Shown: piece by piece, positions 12,120 through 25,030 of the stretch | Layout of the letters: each line of letters starts with the position of its first letter | How positions within the stretch are numbered: the stretch's first letter is position 1 | The notes under the pieces: model-generated | The model's input: the letters and a program-made list of their open reading frames with translations, nothing else | The model's database searches: none | Told to the model about the DNA's origin: nothing | Program-made: the position numbers and the translations under genes | Source of the DNA: Anoplolepis gracilipes | Taxonomy: Eukaryota > Arthropoda > Insecta > Hymenoptera > Formicidae | Assembly: GCF_047496725.1 (NCBI RefSeq) | Contig: NC_132981.1 | Span: forward strand, 8,088,001-8,152,000 | DNA length: 64,000 nt | Direction: 5' to 3'

Positions 12120-12444
12120 TTTTCTTAATTTTAATAGATTAATACTAGAGTATATGTATATCTTTCAATCTGATTTATACACATCTTATTTATTGATTCA
12201 TCAATGTTATTCAAAATATAATATTTTTATTTTATTCCTTGTTAATACTACGTAATACATGTATTCGTGACACTACTAATCCCTAACTAGATTGCGATAA
12301 ATCTCTAAGATTTTGGCCAAAAGCGTATCATTCTGCCCGCCCAAGTTAGCGGAATTACGGTCCAGTCCCGTCTTACCTTTCACGCAAACGCAATTTGTTA
12401 GCGCGCGTCTGAGCTAGGTCCAAACTGTATCTGGGTTACGCCGA
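11771..12444. other. Spacer between the duplicated blocks
   Basis: A GC-moderate start is followed by AT-rich DNA with a (TA)n/(TG)n run, then a CpG-bearing segment from 12270 onward. No coding frame. Confidence 0.5.
12079..12114. repeat. (TA)n microsatellite
   Basis: About 18 TA units, preceded by a short TATGTGTG variant. Confidence 0.95.
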
Positions 12445-12581
12445 AGTTCCATCTCTATCTCGCGCACGTGTTTCTCGCTCTGAATTAATTAAGCCGTCAG
12501 TACCAGCGGACTAGAATCCAACCGCGTGGTTAAGTCAAGCTTCGGTGTAGTAGTTCGGTGGACCGGTAGAGACCGAAATCA
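12445..12581 (+). repeat. Local direct duplication, copy B
   Basis: Partner of 11641-11770 with an offset of 804 bp, which rises to 811 bp at the far end because of small indels. The core is 12464-12503. Its last bases (12564-12575) also contain a 12-mer that recurs at 48204-48215. Confidence 0.8.
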
Positions 12582-13900
12582 CACAACGGCAGGCAGGTAA
12601 ACGTTCGGTAAACATATACAATACGAACCATGGAAAACGAGTCTGCACCGCCTTATAAACCATGACGCCGGTTTTGGGACCTGTCACAGACCATCGGACT
12701 TTAATGATAGCTCATTAGTGGCGCGGTCAACATGCGTCCAGCATCAGCGTGAGTTCTCTTATTTTTCCCGAGTCGTTACAAATGATCACACAATGTTTCT
12801 ACGTGTCGTCGGCATAAACTACGTAGGTGGGAGATGAAGAATAGGCGACATTCGGGTCCGCTCTCAGCAAAAACGACGGCTATTATGGCGGACCGGATAA
12901 AACGGCGCCGCGTATCAAGCGGCGATTATTTATCGCCTGCCCAAAGATAATTGGTCGATCGGAGAACGGCAACCAACAAATTCTTCCCGTCCCTCTGTAA
13001 CCTAAATTTACGTCATGCAAAAGAACTTGACTCGCTTGTTAAAACTACGATAATCATGTATATTTACGATAAATATATTTTAAATATAAAAATTGTTTAA
13101 AAAAGAAACTAAAAATTTCAGTTATTACAAACAATATGAATCATAATATTTTGAAAGCGACATAATTTGAGATAAGTAAAATATTTTTTAGTCTGGAATT
13201 AGAAAAATAAATTTACAAACGTTTAACATGTGTGATTTAAAATATTAAAACATAATTAAAACATTTATTATTTTAATTTATTAAAATATCAAATGATTAA
13301 AATTAAAAAACAGTTGGCTGCGCTAACGTTTATTTCATTGTTCTATCTCTCGCCGCGTGTATCGCATCATTTTTCCACATTTTGCAAGTAAATAATTTCA
13401 TATATTTTCCTGACAAAAACTTTAACTACTTCATAATCGTTTACGTTTTAACATTTACAGCAAGAAAAAAAGGTACACATTTATATCGCACGGTGATGAA
13501 GTAAAATTTTCTGGAAAATTCAACCGTGAATTCGCATTATGCGCGCATTAATTTACTAACTTGATGAGCTTTCATTGTTTTCGCTCTATCTCGTTCGATG
13601 CAGCATTATGTGTGTAGTTTTATGCAAAATATTAATATTTTTACACAGCTTTCCTGTTTCTGACATTCTTTCAGAGCAATTTACTCATTAATTTACTTGT
13701 ATTTTTTCCCGACTCCATCTCTTTCCTTGCTTCATTCGGCGAAGGTGTAAACAATAGACGGTAAATGTTTATGTTCGTTAAAACAAAAATAAATTCGAAT
13801 AAAATCGATTATATAACGAGGATTTTCACAAAGACGTTCAAAGCAACGAGAACTATTTTCTCAATTATACCCATGACGACTTTGTAGCGCCAACAGAACT
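12582..13900. other. GC patch then AT desert
   Basis: 12582-13010 is CpG-containing, with no long frame. 13010-13900 is AT-rich, with stops in all frames. Confidence 0.55.
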
Positions 13901-15250
13901 CGTGGACGTTATCGATTAGTCGTTGAGCCGATCAGCTCCGACTCGACCCTCATGTTAGCACAAGAACCAGCCGTGGTTTCTTGCGCGAACCGAGCGTTCC
14001 GCGAGGAAACAAAGAGCCAGATTTTCCACGGTGCAGTCGAGTATAGCTTTCAGTCTGGGCCCTTCCGCCTCGTGTTTCACTGCTCCAATGGGGTGTTAAT
14101 GGTGCCCGAGGCCACAAGGCCATCCATCACCGCACTCGGCCTCTATATGCTCCGCGTTGTCTACTCACGGTGTCTCCGGGCTCTTCCGTGTGAACCGTAA
14201 CAATGCTTCTTCAGTTCACCGATACACTTACGTTACCGTGAGCGTTATATACCGGCGAGCTTTGGCATCCGCTTTCGAACTGCAATTACTAGGAACGGCG
14301 ATATCGATGGAACAGCTATTACCGGCGTAGCTACTATATGCGTCAGATACAAGCGTGCTCCAGCTGTGTTATTAGTGATTGCATTTGTTTGGGCTGTGTA
14401 CAGCTTAGCTGCGTATGTACACCGTATACATAATTGCATGCGCGGCAATTATTGGAAGATGCATTGATGAACGTTAAAGTATGCACACGATTGTGGATGC
14501 GAAATCATGACGGAGTAAGTTATTAATCACTTTATTTATTGTATAATAAATTCTTTCTTTATATACAACAAAAGTATATATGTATAATTTTAAATTGGTG
14601 TAATTATTCTATGATTATATTTATCTTTTTTGTTTATTTTATATATTTTATAGAAAGGAATTTTTAATTAAAGTTGTTTATTTATTGTGAAGACATTTTT
14701 GAACAAAAATTCAGATACAATTACTGAAACTTGCGCAACTAGATGAAAACGATCAGGACGGATTTATTTATTTGAGAACCACATTAATCTCAAGAGGTAC
14801 GAGTGGATCTCTTTCGAGAGGTACTGGTGAGCAAGGGAATGTACGCTTTATTTACGGTCTAAAAAATGCAGGCACGCGGTATGGCCATCGAGCTCCTCTT
14901 CGCATTCCCTTCACAGATCGCCTATCCCATTTCTCTTTTGCCGTGGACCTCCCTTTCGGTATCGTTCCCTCGTCCTTCATTTGCCTAAAAGATCCCTTTG
15001 TCCACTCATCTTCATCCTGCTTTACTTGCAGAATCCTCTACGCATTTCCTATCCCCTTCTTCGACCACTCTTCTCCCATTTGAGATCTCGCGAACGATGA
15101 TGCCAGCCGTTTCGTCGATGAAACGACGATAACGAGATATTCGGTTTCGACGATACGGAAGTGAATTTTTCGCCAACGGAATTCGATACATCGTACATTG
15201 AGGGCGGTTCAGCTCATTGAATTGACGTATCCGCGTATCTAATATTGAGT
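13901..15250. other. Two moderate-GC patches, no gene recognised
   Basis: Patches at about 13920-14500 and 14740-15250 are separated by AT-rich DNA. Frames of 82 codons (13952-14200, plus) and about 100 codons (14772-15083, plus, no ATG at its start) resemble no family I know and overlap other open frames. Confidence 0.4.
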
Positions 15251-16919
15251 GCCTTCAATCGATATTTGATCAAGTACTACTATAAGTCGTATGAAAAAGA
15301 TTATACATTTGAAAGGCCTTGCCTTTCTCGTATGTGTATGTACGTTTTGTTTTATTTAAAATAATAAATATCTATTAAGATAATTTATATTTTATCTATT
15401 ACAATTTTCAATAAAGAGAAATAATTTTGAAAAATTATTGGAAAGTAAAATTTTCTGATGCGCACTTAAAATTTATATTTTCAATCTGAATAGTTATAAA
15501 TACATCTAAAGATGAACAAATAAAACCATAAAAAAATATAATATATAAATATAATATAATTAATTTAATTTAAAAAGATAATTTTCAAATTGCGAATCCA
15601 AATGCAATTTACATAGTTATTAAACACGCGATATACATTAATATGATGTTCTTTCGTCCGCGAACGTTTACCTGGGAAGACCACTCATATTTAATGCTCC
15701 ACTTAGGCTGTGTACATTATGTACCTTGACATATTAATGTCGCTGATTCAGCCCCATGACTACAATCGGTGTACGAATCGATCCGCCACAAGCATCGCTG
15801 AAACGTGATGCTCTATTTGTGTAATGAATAAATATAAAATATTTAATGCGTTACGTTCATCCTCCGAAAGCAGATAAACAATTGCACTTTGCTTATCCGC
15901 GTTCATGCCCAGCACATATACACACGTACACACATACATACACATGATACCGTTTAGCAGACTATCTGATTTATATTGCATCATATGTATAAAAACGACG
16001 GAGTAAAATTAACTGTTATTTAGTATGCACGTATATATGTATATGTATCAAGTTGATATTTTATGAATGGATTCTCTCTGAATGTTGAAGCAGCATTGCG
16101 GTTTTAGATTGATTTTCTCATGAAAGCCAATACGAAAGGATTAATATGTATGTACATATATGACAGGATTTATCGGAATCTATCTGCATCCTCGTAATCA
16201 ATAAACATGCATTAAATTCTGATCAATTTAGCAATACTTGTTAATTAAGTCGTATAGTATTGCCTAATAGTCTTGCTTGATTATCAGAAATTCAATAAGA
16301 TATTGTTGCGATAAGATTAATAAAATGCGCAAAAACTAAATGGACAAAAAATTTCATTGTATACTAGATACAGCGTTAACTAAAATTTTAACATGAATTA
16401 ATTAATTAAAACCCTTAATAATATTACGATAATATAATACGAAAATAATTGGCTTCCGTCTTTCTTTTAATATATCATTAATTAATTTCAGTCAGGTTTC
16501 GCGGGTTTTCCGTCGGGTTTCCTTTGCTAAGCATAAATTACGTTAGAACGAAATATACAAACGTATGCAAGCTTTGTTTAAACTGAGAAATTATCAAATT
16601 TTTCTCAATAACAAGCATTTATGTGAAGATATATTGAAGATAATATATTTTTTTCATTCATCAAGATATTATAATAAGATACAGATGTTCGAACTAACGC
16701 ATTGATTTTAAAAAGATTTCTGAAAAATGAACATTTTGCTGTTTTTAAAATGACTCAATTGTAAATTTTGCAACTGTAGCTTTACTAATAAAATCTTGCA
16801 ACAATATCTCTTATATTTAATAAGCCCCATAAAATTTATGTTTAAATATTGAGTGTGCGTTATTCTTAGAACAGTCGATTTTCGTTTCCTTCTTAACAAG
16901 AATATCACGCAAGGTATCA
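15251..16919. other. AT-rich non-coding desert
   Basis: Dominated by AT-rich sequence with scattered TTAATTAA strings (for example 16390-16410 and 16475-16492). No coding frame or structured repeat. Confidence 0.65.
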
Positions 16920-17710
16920 TTACAATTGCGACATCCCCTTAGACATGCCCTTAACAACGAGCTCACCCTTAGCCCGGATACTGAAGCGCGGCAGACCGCC
17001 GCCGACGAAGTTCAAAGGGTCGTTTCACGACCGATCGAAGTATTCGGAGGGAGTCTCGTCGCCGCAATGGCAGGAACAGCTCGTTTTTGCGATTGCCAAC
17101 TACATACTCAACCCCGTGAAAACTCAAAGAGCATGAGGCACGTTCGGCGAATTGCGTAGGCGCGCGTGCTCGCGTGACTCCGCCGCATTTACGCATCGGC
17201 CGCGCAACCCTGTCATTTTTTTTTTCCTCCACGGATTCCGTGGCGCCGCGTCGGAGCCGGGGAAACCCCCCTTCCCCGGAGCCAGAGTCCCCGAACGAAG
17301 TTGTAGTGAACAGTCTAACCGATTATGGGTTATGATTTCCCATAAATGCCTCACTCGCCTCGCCGCGCACCGTCGTTTCTTCCGGTGTTCTCGCTCGCGC
17401 ACCAGGTGGGCTCTCTGTCTCTCCCTTACGCTTTATTCGCGGCCACCACTTTCGCAGATAAAATCGCACGACATTTTTTTCTTCACATATAGCCACGCAT
17501 AGGATAATTACACGGCTAAATGCGGGGTTCATCGTTAATTTCCAGGCGGCCGAGAGAGCGCAAAAACGCGAGCGTGAGCGCGCGAAAAATGTTTGCGAGT
17601 CGCCACGAGAATCGCTACCGACGAGGCGTCGCGACACCGAATACATGAAATCGCGCACATATTTCGCAATGCGATGACTACCGCACGATAAACTCGACAC
17701 ATTACACCTT
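16920..17710. other. CpG-rich patch with overlapping open frames
   Basis: One of the most CpG-dense blocks. At least two plus and three minus frames are open at once, the longest about 125 codons on the minus strand (17323-17700). Simultaneous openness in many frames is what CpG-rich DNA gives for free. One plus frame (16945-17136) has a coding-like codon pattern but no start or splice support. The block may be a regulatory CpG patch. Confidence 0.4.
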
Positions 17711-18293
17711 TATTTGAGAGCTCGACGCAAAAAAACTAGTGTACACATACATACATATACTATATTGTCCAAGTTATTTTTTTCATTGAAAAAAATTGGC
17801 CAACAGCATTGTTAAAAGCGCTCAAAGCGCTGGTTTTATCAAAATTTGATTTGAGATATCTTTCAACTAAACAATTATGTTTGAATTGTTTTATATAAAA
17901 ATGTGCGTTTTTAATAGTTTTTCATCAAACATTTTTTCCTAATTTCAAACAGTAGCAAGACTTTATTCAAATATTTATTTGAAAAAACTTTTTGACAAAA
18001 ATGACAGCTAAAGTAGTAAAGTATTTAAATTATTATATATGTACACTTAAACAAACACAAAGACAGATATGCATAAGAAATGCGATAACTCATTTCTTCA
18101 TTTATTTCGATTTGATCAGATAATCAATTCTTCTTAAATTTGACATGACAACGCGGAAGAGAGACAGAAAAATATTTTAACTCACAAGATTTACTGCACT
18201 TGCTGATTTACTGCAGAATTTCATGCTTTCGCAGAGAGTACTGTGAGAGTCGCCGATTATGGAAGAATCTATATGTCGGCCTTTCAATACGTT

Positions 18294-18295
<2 letters not shown>
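17711..18295. other. AT-rich non-coding
   Basis: Nothing recognised. Confidence 0.6.

Positions 18296-18327
<32 letters not shown>
18296..18327. repeat. Poly-T, 32 bases
   Basis: Uninterrupted T run. No retroposon body, target-site duplication or internal promoter boxes were recognised beside it. Confidence 0.95.
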
Positions 18328-18329
<2 letters not shown>

Positions 18330-19753
18330 TTTAACCAGTCGAGTGCCGGCTATATTTTATTACTGCATAAAAAATGCCATCCCGAAACTGGAATACTTAA
18401 TTACCACGTTTGGATGCCTCAGCAGAACATTAAACATCCCATAAAAAGCAACATGAAATTCTTCAGTCTATAATTATATCGAAGTGCTGCAAGTGCAACC
18501 TCATACCAGATGCAATTATAATATAAATAACATCATTTTAATTATATTAAAATTTAAAAGATTTAATTTGTCGATAAAATTATGTGATATATAATTTAAA
18601 ACATATATGGGATTTCTAGCGTGTATAAACATATTTTGTATAAACGATGATATTAGACATAAACAGATCAAAAGTCGTTACTCAGCCTAAACCATTTTAT
18701 GCAATTTGAGTTTCCATATCTTCCGTGTAATATGAGTTGTCGATTTCTTCTTTTTATCCTCGATTTCGAATTCGTGTTACGCGAATGCAATGCGATCCCT
18801 TTTCCTTTGATACGTTATACGGTTGAGAGGACGCATGCTATCAGTGTCGCAAACGTATACGCCGGACGCAGCAAAAGGACTTTGTGAAACAAATCTGATG
18901 CAATTGAACTTTGAACTGTGCATCTGAGAGTATCCTACGCGGTAAAAAAATCTCCAAATCAGTCATGCGACGAATTCGAAAACTGACTTGTACAAATATA
19001 TCCGTCAACATTCGGCAGCTTGTTTGTGACAATTACCAAATTTCATTTTATGATAAACAGGATATATAAGGATTTTAAACATCACAAAATAATTCTGTAC
19101 TAGAAACACACGTATTGATCTTACGCAAAATATTTTTTATCAAATATAGTTACTGCAAAAAATTAAATTACAAATCAAAACTATTTTGACATGTTCCGAT
19201 GTCTTGAGTAATATAATCTTTTTTTAATAGTCTTCCTTTATAAGTTCTCTGGAAATTAATATTTAAAAAATTCTCGATGGTAATATAATAAAATATGTAG
19301 ATAAAATTTTTTTAGCAAAAATCGTCGAGAAAGTACGTTTTAATGTAGCACACCATTATGGCATTATCGAAAAAAGCTGTGCCAAATATAACGAAGACAG
19401 TACCGAGTAACGGCGCTTAATACGGCGCCATAGGAAGGAAGGCTCTAAAAAAGAATTTCACAGGCAGTTAAAGAGCTAATATCGCGCGCGCGCGTATGTA
19501 GCCGTTTTTATACTTAAGAGCCTCTCCGCGACCGTAAAAATATCTACCGAAATTCATTTTCACGGTACGAAAAGACGGCGGACACGCACCGGCTATTCTT
19601 TTGAATTCAAGCGATCCGCCGTTCAGCGTTTACATCGTATCTGCAGGGTATGTTGCATGCAACGCTCGTAAAAACTGTCTGCAAGAGGTCTGCACGCTCG
19701 TGAATCGTGGAAAAAACAAAGGGGACGAGTACGCTACGTCCAAACAAGTCGGG
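18328..19753. other. Mixed non-coding
   Basis: AT-rich to about 19350, then a CpG patch with an (CG)n string at 19484-19494. No supported gene. Confidence 0.5.
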
Positions 19754-19766
19754 CCCCCCCCCCCCC
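19754..19766. repeat. Poly-C, 13 bases
   Basis: A run of 13 cytosines preceded by GGG. Such runs are prone to length error in assemblies. Confidence 0.95.
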
Positions 19767-19929
19767 GCTTGTGCCTGAATTCTCCCGCCACTTCGCTGCC
19801 ATCTTTGACAATCACCGCCAGTCCTGTGTATGTGCAGCTTCGCAAATTTGTTCTAGCCTGTATCTCGGTCGCCGCGCATGCTGGAAAAGTCGTGCAAACA
19901 AACGAACAAATAACGAAGACGTGTGCCCT

Positions 19930-19968
19930 CTCTGTCTATCTCTCTCTTTCTCTTTCTTTCTTTTTTTG
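19930..19968. repeat. CT/TTTC-rich tract
   Basis: Imperfect CT repeat ending in a T-rich stretch. Confidence 0.85.
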
Positions 19969-22261
19969 ACGAAAAGAAAAGAAAATGGGAACGCGACTAT
20001 TTCAGAGTAGACACACGTAGGAGGTGTCCCCGTGCGTCCTTCTGACGTTTATTCCGCTCGTTGCGTCTCCTAATTGCCCGTAACCGTTATAGAAATTCAA
20101 CCGTCGCCAAGAAGATTGTTCGAGCGGATGTAGCGTGATTTTATGGTAATTGCGAAATTATTGTGATTACATTCTTAATGACGCGATGTTTATGGAGCAC
20201 GCCTCTAATATATTCTTCGCATAGTATATTTGAAATACACACGCATGACGATATTATCTGATAGTGAGTTAAAGTTAGTATCTATATTTCTTGCGACAAT
20301 ACATTTTTTATACTAATGAATATCTTTTTACTATTTTTAAAAATAATCAAATGACATTTTTATGTCATGCAGTTGTGGATGAAAGGCCTTTAAAAAAGAG
20401 CGAGCTGTGTATACAAAATAGTTTTTAATTGCATAAAATAAATAATATAAATAGAAGAGATATATAAATAAACGATATTATATATATAACTAAACATGCA
20501 GTATATAAATAATATATTTATCGCAATCACGCTAAATATTTAATAAAGTTTAGTTTACTAACATAAAACAAACTTTTAATTAACGTTATTTGTATTTTAT
20601 GTCTTATTTTTATTCTCGAAAATAAAACAGCCGTTTCAGATTCAATTAGATTTGTATAATTTCAATTTAGTATTTAATGTGAAATATCATGTTTTTTTCT
20701 ATGCAATTAAGAATTAGTTAATGGGGAAAATTATGGTTATCTAGGAACGCAAATATAAACGGAAGGGAAAAAATTTGGTTAGACATCACGAAGGATACGG
20801 TATGCGGGAAGCGGGTACCCGTTGCGGTATTTCGGTAAGCTGGAAGCGGAAGTTACATTCCCACTGTCGAGGACGTTTCACTTTTTGTCCTTATTGGCAG
20901 TAATAATCCGCGGTGAGCACCGAGGAGCTGCGGCAATCGGAGTATTCGGAGTTGAAGGTACCTGTAACCCCCATAACCACCCTTATCCGCAGGTTTGCGG
21001 TGATGTCGACGACGACGGGAAGCGCGGTGCGGTTCATGGCAAAAGGAAAAGAAAAAAAAAAAAAAAAAAAAAAAGAAAAGAAAGGGGAAACAAGTTTTCC
21101 GACCCCCTCCCTTCTCAACGCATACCACGGACATTACCGCGACACGAACTGGCACAAAGTATTTCCATTACGCGGCGATGTATTTCACCGGTGCATACTT
21201 CGTACGACGATTTTGCTCCATTTGAATTGTAAACCACGATTTTCTTTTCCCTTTCCCCGTGAGTTATGTCGACCGTTCTTCATTTTCGCGAAATGGAACG
21301 CCGTTCGAAATATCTCGCGTTCTCGTTCGGTTCCGACGAATATTAGTTGAACGTTGTTATTGCATCCGACACTCGTTGCTCGCAATGCATCTATGTTGCA
21401 CGATTCGACAGACTTGTTTGGAATAACGGCGGTAATTCGGAAGATGGTTGTGTGTCTGTGTGTGTATGGCGCTCCGTGTAAAAAATATTCTCGACGTTTA
21501 CGAGGAAAGATTACATCCTTTATAGCCGTGGAAGAAATTGATCGTCTCGGACCTATGCGTAGGTATAACGCCCGAGTCGCTAAACGTGTTTCCGATGAGC
21601 CGTCATGCGGCGAAACTTTGTTAATCTAAGACGGCGAATGGCTAATCATGATTTAATTACTTACTTACTTACATAATTGCATCGCGCGTAATAACGTTTA
21701 CCTATAATAGGATAATGTTCTTGTTCATGCAGCCGCAAATTTTGTTCACAATAGTTGCCCCATCAAACGCAAAGTTTCTATATAGAACGCTACGTTACAA
21801 GTCTCATTACGCGATAAATAATTTCTGCGCCTATAATTACCGGCGGTTAATTCGATCCTGATTAACAAATGCTACGGAACCGCATTTACACCAAAGCGAT
21901 TATGCTATTTTCGGAAATTAATTATGTGAATAAATGCTCGATTAGTCAATTATCTTTTTCGAAAATTCGAAGCACTACATTAATTGCAAAGCATAATTAA
22001 AAATAACGCTTTAAATTATATCAGATATAGTTTTCTAGGTAGAAAATTATATTTCACTGTTAAATAATTTGCTAAAGTAAATATACTGCATAATATGCTT
22101 TTTAAACGATGATCGATGATCGCCACGAGCGCATCTCATTTTAAAAAAGGATGACTTTAATTACCTAAGGTGCCATTAATTCGACATTAGATTCATTTTC
22201 ATTAATGTCTCGCGTGAAGATAACGTTTTCAGAATAGAGAGTCGTTAAGCGCTCTTCTTCT
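19969..22261. other. Non-coding with a CpG patch at 20.8-21.65 kb
   Basis: 19969-20160 is moderately GC. 20160-20760 is AT-rich. 20780-21640 is CpG-rich, with overlapping frames up to 145 codons that owe their length to a poly-A (Lys) or poly-T (Phe) run. A short (TTAC)4 lies at about 21658-21673. 21640-22260 is AT-rich with many TAAT cores. No gene supported. Confidence 0.45.
21052..21074. repeat. Poly-A, 23 bases, in A/G-rich DNA
   Basis: A run of 23 adenines within an AAAAG-type purine stretch, inside a CpG patch. Confidence 0.95.
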
Positions 22262-22360
22262 AGAAATTTTCATAAAGTTCTCTCACCCGCGGTTTTCGCG
22301 GCGCGCGCCGCATACTCGGCGCACAAGCCGCTCGCAACTATATAAGGCATGCATTTTCCA
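22262..22360 (+). promoter_or_regulatory. Candidate core promoter: CpG-dense block plus TATATAAG
   Basis: A very CpG-dense stretch (22288-22335, with GCGCGCGC) leads directly into CTATATAAGGC (TATA core 22339-22346), which matches the strong TATA consensus. The predicted start lies near 22370. No initiator-exact match and no coding frame of note follows, so a non-coding transcript or a chance match are alternatives. Confidence 0.25.
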
Positions 22361-24420
22361 TTATTATCTCGACGTTTTATGACGTCCCTTACGTGGCTGA
22401 TTAGCTGTCACGCTCGTGCATTATAAATATACCGATCTGCATCTGATCTATGAATAATGCGAGTGGTTTAAGCCGATACTGGGACCCGGCGCATTAAGTC
22501 GCGTACTCTGCAACCGGAAAGGTAAAAAAAAGGAAAAAAAATATTCGAGCAACTACCTGACTGCCGGAAGTTCCATTTCTTCGGGGATTTATCACTGACA
22601 TACTTAATGCTAGAAACAAAATGTACGGTTTCTAATATTAAAAAGGTTCTTTTGAACAATTGCGGATTGTGGAATTATGCACGTGGAAAAAAAAATCTAT
22701 TTGAAACTCATGCACATAAAATTTCAAGAGGATATTGTTCGATTTACATAATGTTGAGATTGTCGCATCGATCATCGTGTCACCGCAGGTACCATCCGAC
22801 CTTAGCGTAAAAGCTAATCATTCTTACCGTGCGGATATTATTTCTGTGGTATAGTATTATAAATTATAAAAAGTAATATAATTCTTACTATAAAAAATAG
22901 AACAAATGTTGCAGTTACTGTTATGTATGGCTGTATTTTTATACAGTTATTTATGTATTTTTATCTCTAAAAGTTAATTAACATAACATAGTATTCTTCG
23001 AAAACAAACAATTCATCATAATAGTGACACTCTTTTATGCTAATATGTAATTATACATTAAAATTACAAGTAATTAAAACGATAAGCATGCGCACACAAT
23101 AACAGGTGCACTTTACCGTAGTAAATTCAATATCAACGAAATCTCTTGTTCGCAATAAAAAATCCAATGTAGTCGAGCATTAAGAAAAAAATAAAACACG
23201 TCGCTCGTATTTCAGGCCAGGCATTAATGCATCATTAGTGCACTTTCACGGACGGAAATAAACATTATCACGACTCATTGCCAAGTAGTTGCATGTGTTG
23301 CGGGGGAGCGTGGCGCGCCTTATCCGTTTTTCCTCGAATGCACGCGAGCTTCCGTTTCCTTCGTTACCGTGTAATAATTATTATCTATTGCTCGAGCGTT
23401 TTTATGCGTCACATACAACGCGGCTGCATTAGCTTTATCGGTCGCCGCGCCGTCTCTACCGCTGGTTTTCTCGCGAATCGCGAGGAGCGTTTCCAGAGGC
23501 GGCGATGCAATGCGGCAGAAATGGTCCGCCAAGTAACGAAGCTCCGGAGGGAGAGAGATGACCCGAGTATGAAATTTACAAAAAAATATTACCAAGGTGT
23601 CTCTCTGTGCACATCCTCGCCGTAACTCTTATGCTAATTTCCCACAGAAAGAAGACAAATTGTAGTGGGTCTTAATGCACACACAATGACCGTAATCTAG
23701 CGACACACAAACGTTTCTAGCGCACTTTTCTCGCCGTAAAGCGCATTTTCCTCAACGTCTGGTATTAGTCTTTATGAGCCGTGTGCGATGCGAGTTCGTG
23801 CGCGCGGAAGCTAACCAGGTTTCCTCCAAATTTCCCAGATGTTAAATTAACGCGACGAGCAGATTAACTGCAAATATAATTTACGAAGGTCTTCCCGTCG
23901 AATGCTCTTGTAAATATTCACGTACGAAATGCGCTCTGGCATATTCCTTATCTAAATAGTTAGACCCGAGATTTACTCGTTTTACCATCGAGCGTTCGTG
24001 CTTATTCGGTTACTTTTGACAACATGCGATAAATTTCAGTAAAAATTTACAGTCCTCTCTTAAAAAAACAACACATAACAGGCTTTTATTTTACATTCAC
24101 TATAATTTAATATTTATTTACATTATTTACATTCATTATATATTATATGAAGCACATTATAAAAGATATTTATTCTATTACATTTACTATACTTTTCTTT
24201 AAAATAAAAATTAAAATAATATTGGTATAGATAATATCTTTTAGAGCTAAATTTTAGAGATAAATTTTATTAGAACAGATGAATATAGCTTTCAATTCTT
24301 TTGTCATCTTCTATTTTCGATATTTATTCAATGTCGATAATTTTTCATATGTATTCATTGTAACATCGATCAACTCCAACTTGCGTTCCATTCACTATTC
24401 TCAATGCTATTGACGTCTTT
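22361..24420. other. Mixed non-coding
   Basis: 22370-22500 carries TTTTATGACG and TGATTAG strings of homeodomain type. 22800-23220 is AT-rich. 23220-23640 is a CpG patch with overlapping frames (115 codons plus, 91 codons minus). 23640-24000 is moderate. 24050-24400 is an AT desert. No supported gene. Confidence 0.45.
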
Positions 24421-24438
24421 GTCAGTCAGTCAGTCAGT
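24421..24438. repeat. (GTCA)n short tandem repeat
   Basis: Four and a half GTCA units. Confidence 0.9.
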
Positions 24439-25030
24439 CGACGATGGAATATACCTAAGAATAGAAGTAGACCCATGCATTGAACGAGCGGCCTTCATTG
24501 TGCTCGCGATGGCAATGTCACGCGGCGCTGCTCGCGCATCGATTTCTTTTGCCCCGGTGCCCGATACAATTACCGAAGCTATTAATCGGGCTGCGTGCGG
24601 CGTCATTTGGCACTCGACAGGTCAAAAACCGCGAGATGAGTGCCGCAGTACAGATGCCCCGCGGGAAACGCCATTAGTTATACACGGGCGAGCACCGACT
24701 ACGCGAACACCGGTCAGAGAGTCAGAGACCAGAGACGCGCACAGCCCCTCGAAACGGCAACGCGGAGGGGTCCTGCCCCGAAAGGGTGTTCGACCTCCCT
24801 GTTTAAGGTCCATAAAGGGTATTTCGAGTTGGCCGCATGCCCAGGAAGTTGGAAACGGAACGAAGAGCTCGGTGTAAACGACGTCGCGCCGTCCTTGTCC
24901 CCGGGCATATCAACGACGATTCACGCGCATTCACTTCTCGACAGCCGTTTCGAGACACCCCCTTTTACGGGTGACGACGCACTCACGGGCGGACTTTCGC
25001 GAGGCGCGACTCATAGAAACGAAATTTAAA
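24439..25030. other. CpG-rich patch, multiple open frames
   Basis: Plus frames of 157 and 129 codons overlap minus frames of 63-64 codons. I recognise no domain. Basic, low-complexity peptides in several registers point to composition rather than a gene. Confidence 0.4.

Noticed and set aside
18296..18327. Poly-T as the tail of a minus-strand retroposon
   Set aside because: No element body, internal promoter boxes or flanking duplication recognised.
20822..21350. 136- and 145-codon plus frames with a Lys-rich centre
   Set aside because: Their length depends on a 23-base poly-A. The minus strand is open over the same region.
24404..24877. 157-codon plus frame
   Set aside because: It overlaps a 129-codon plus frame and minus frames in CpG-rich DNA. 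The peptide is basic and resembles no domain. No splice sites support it.
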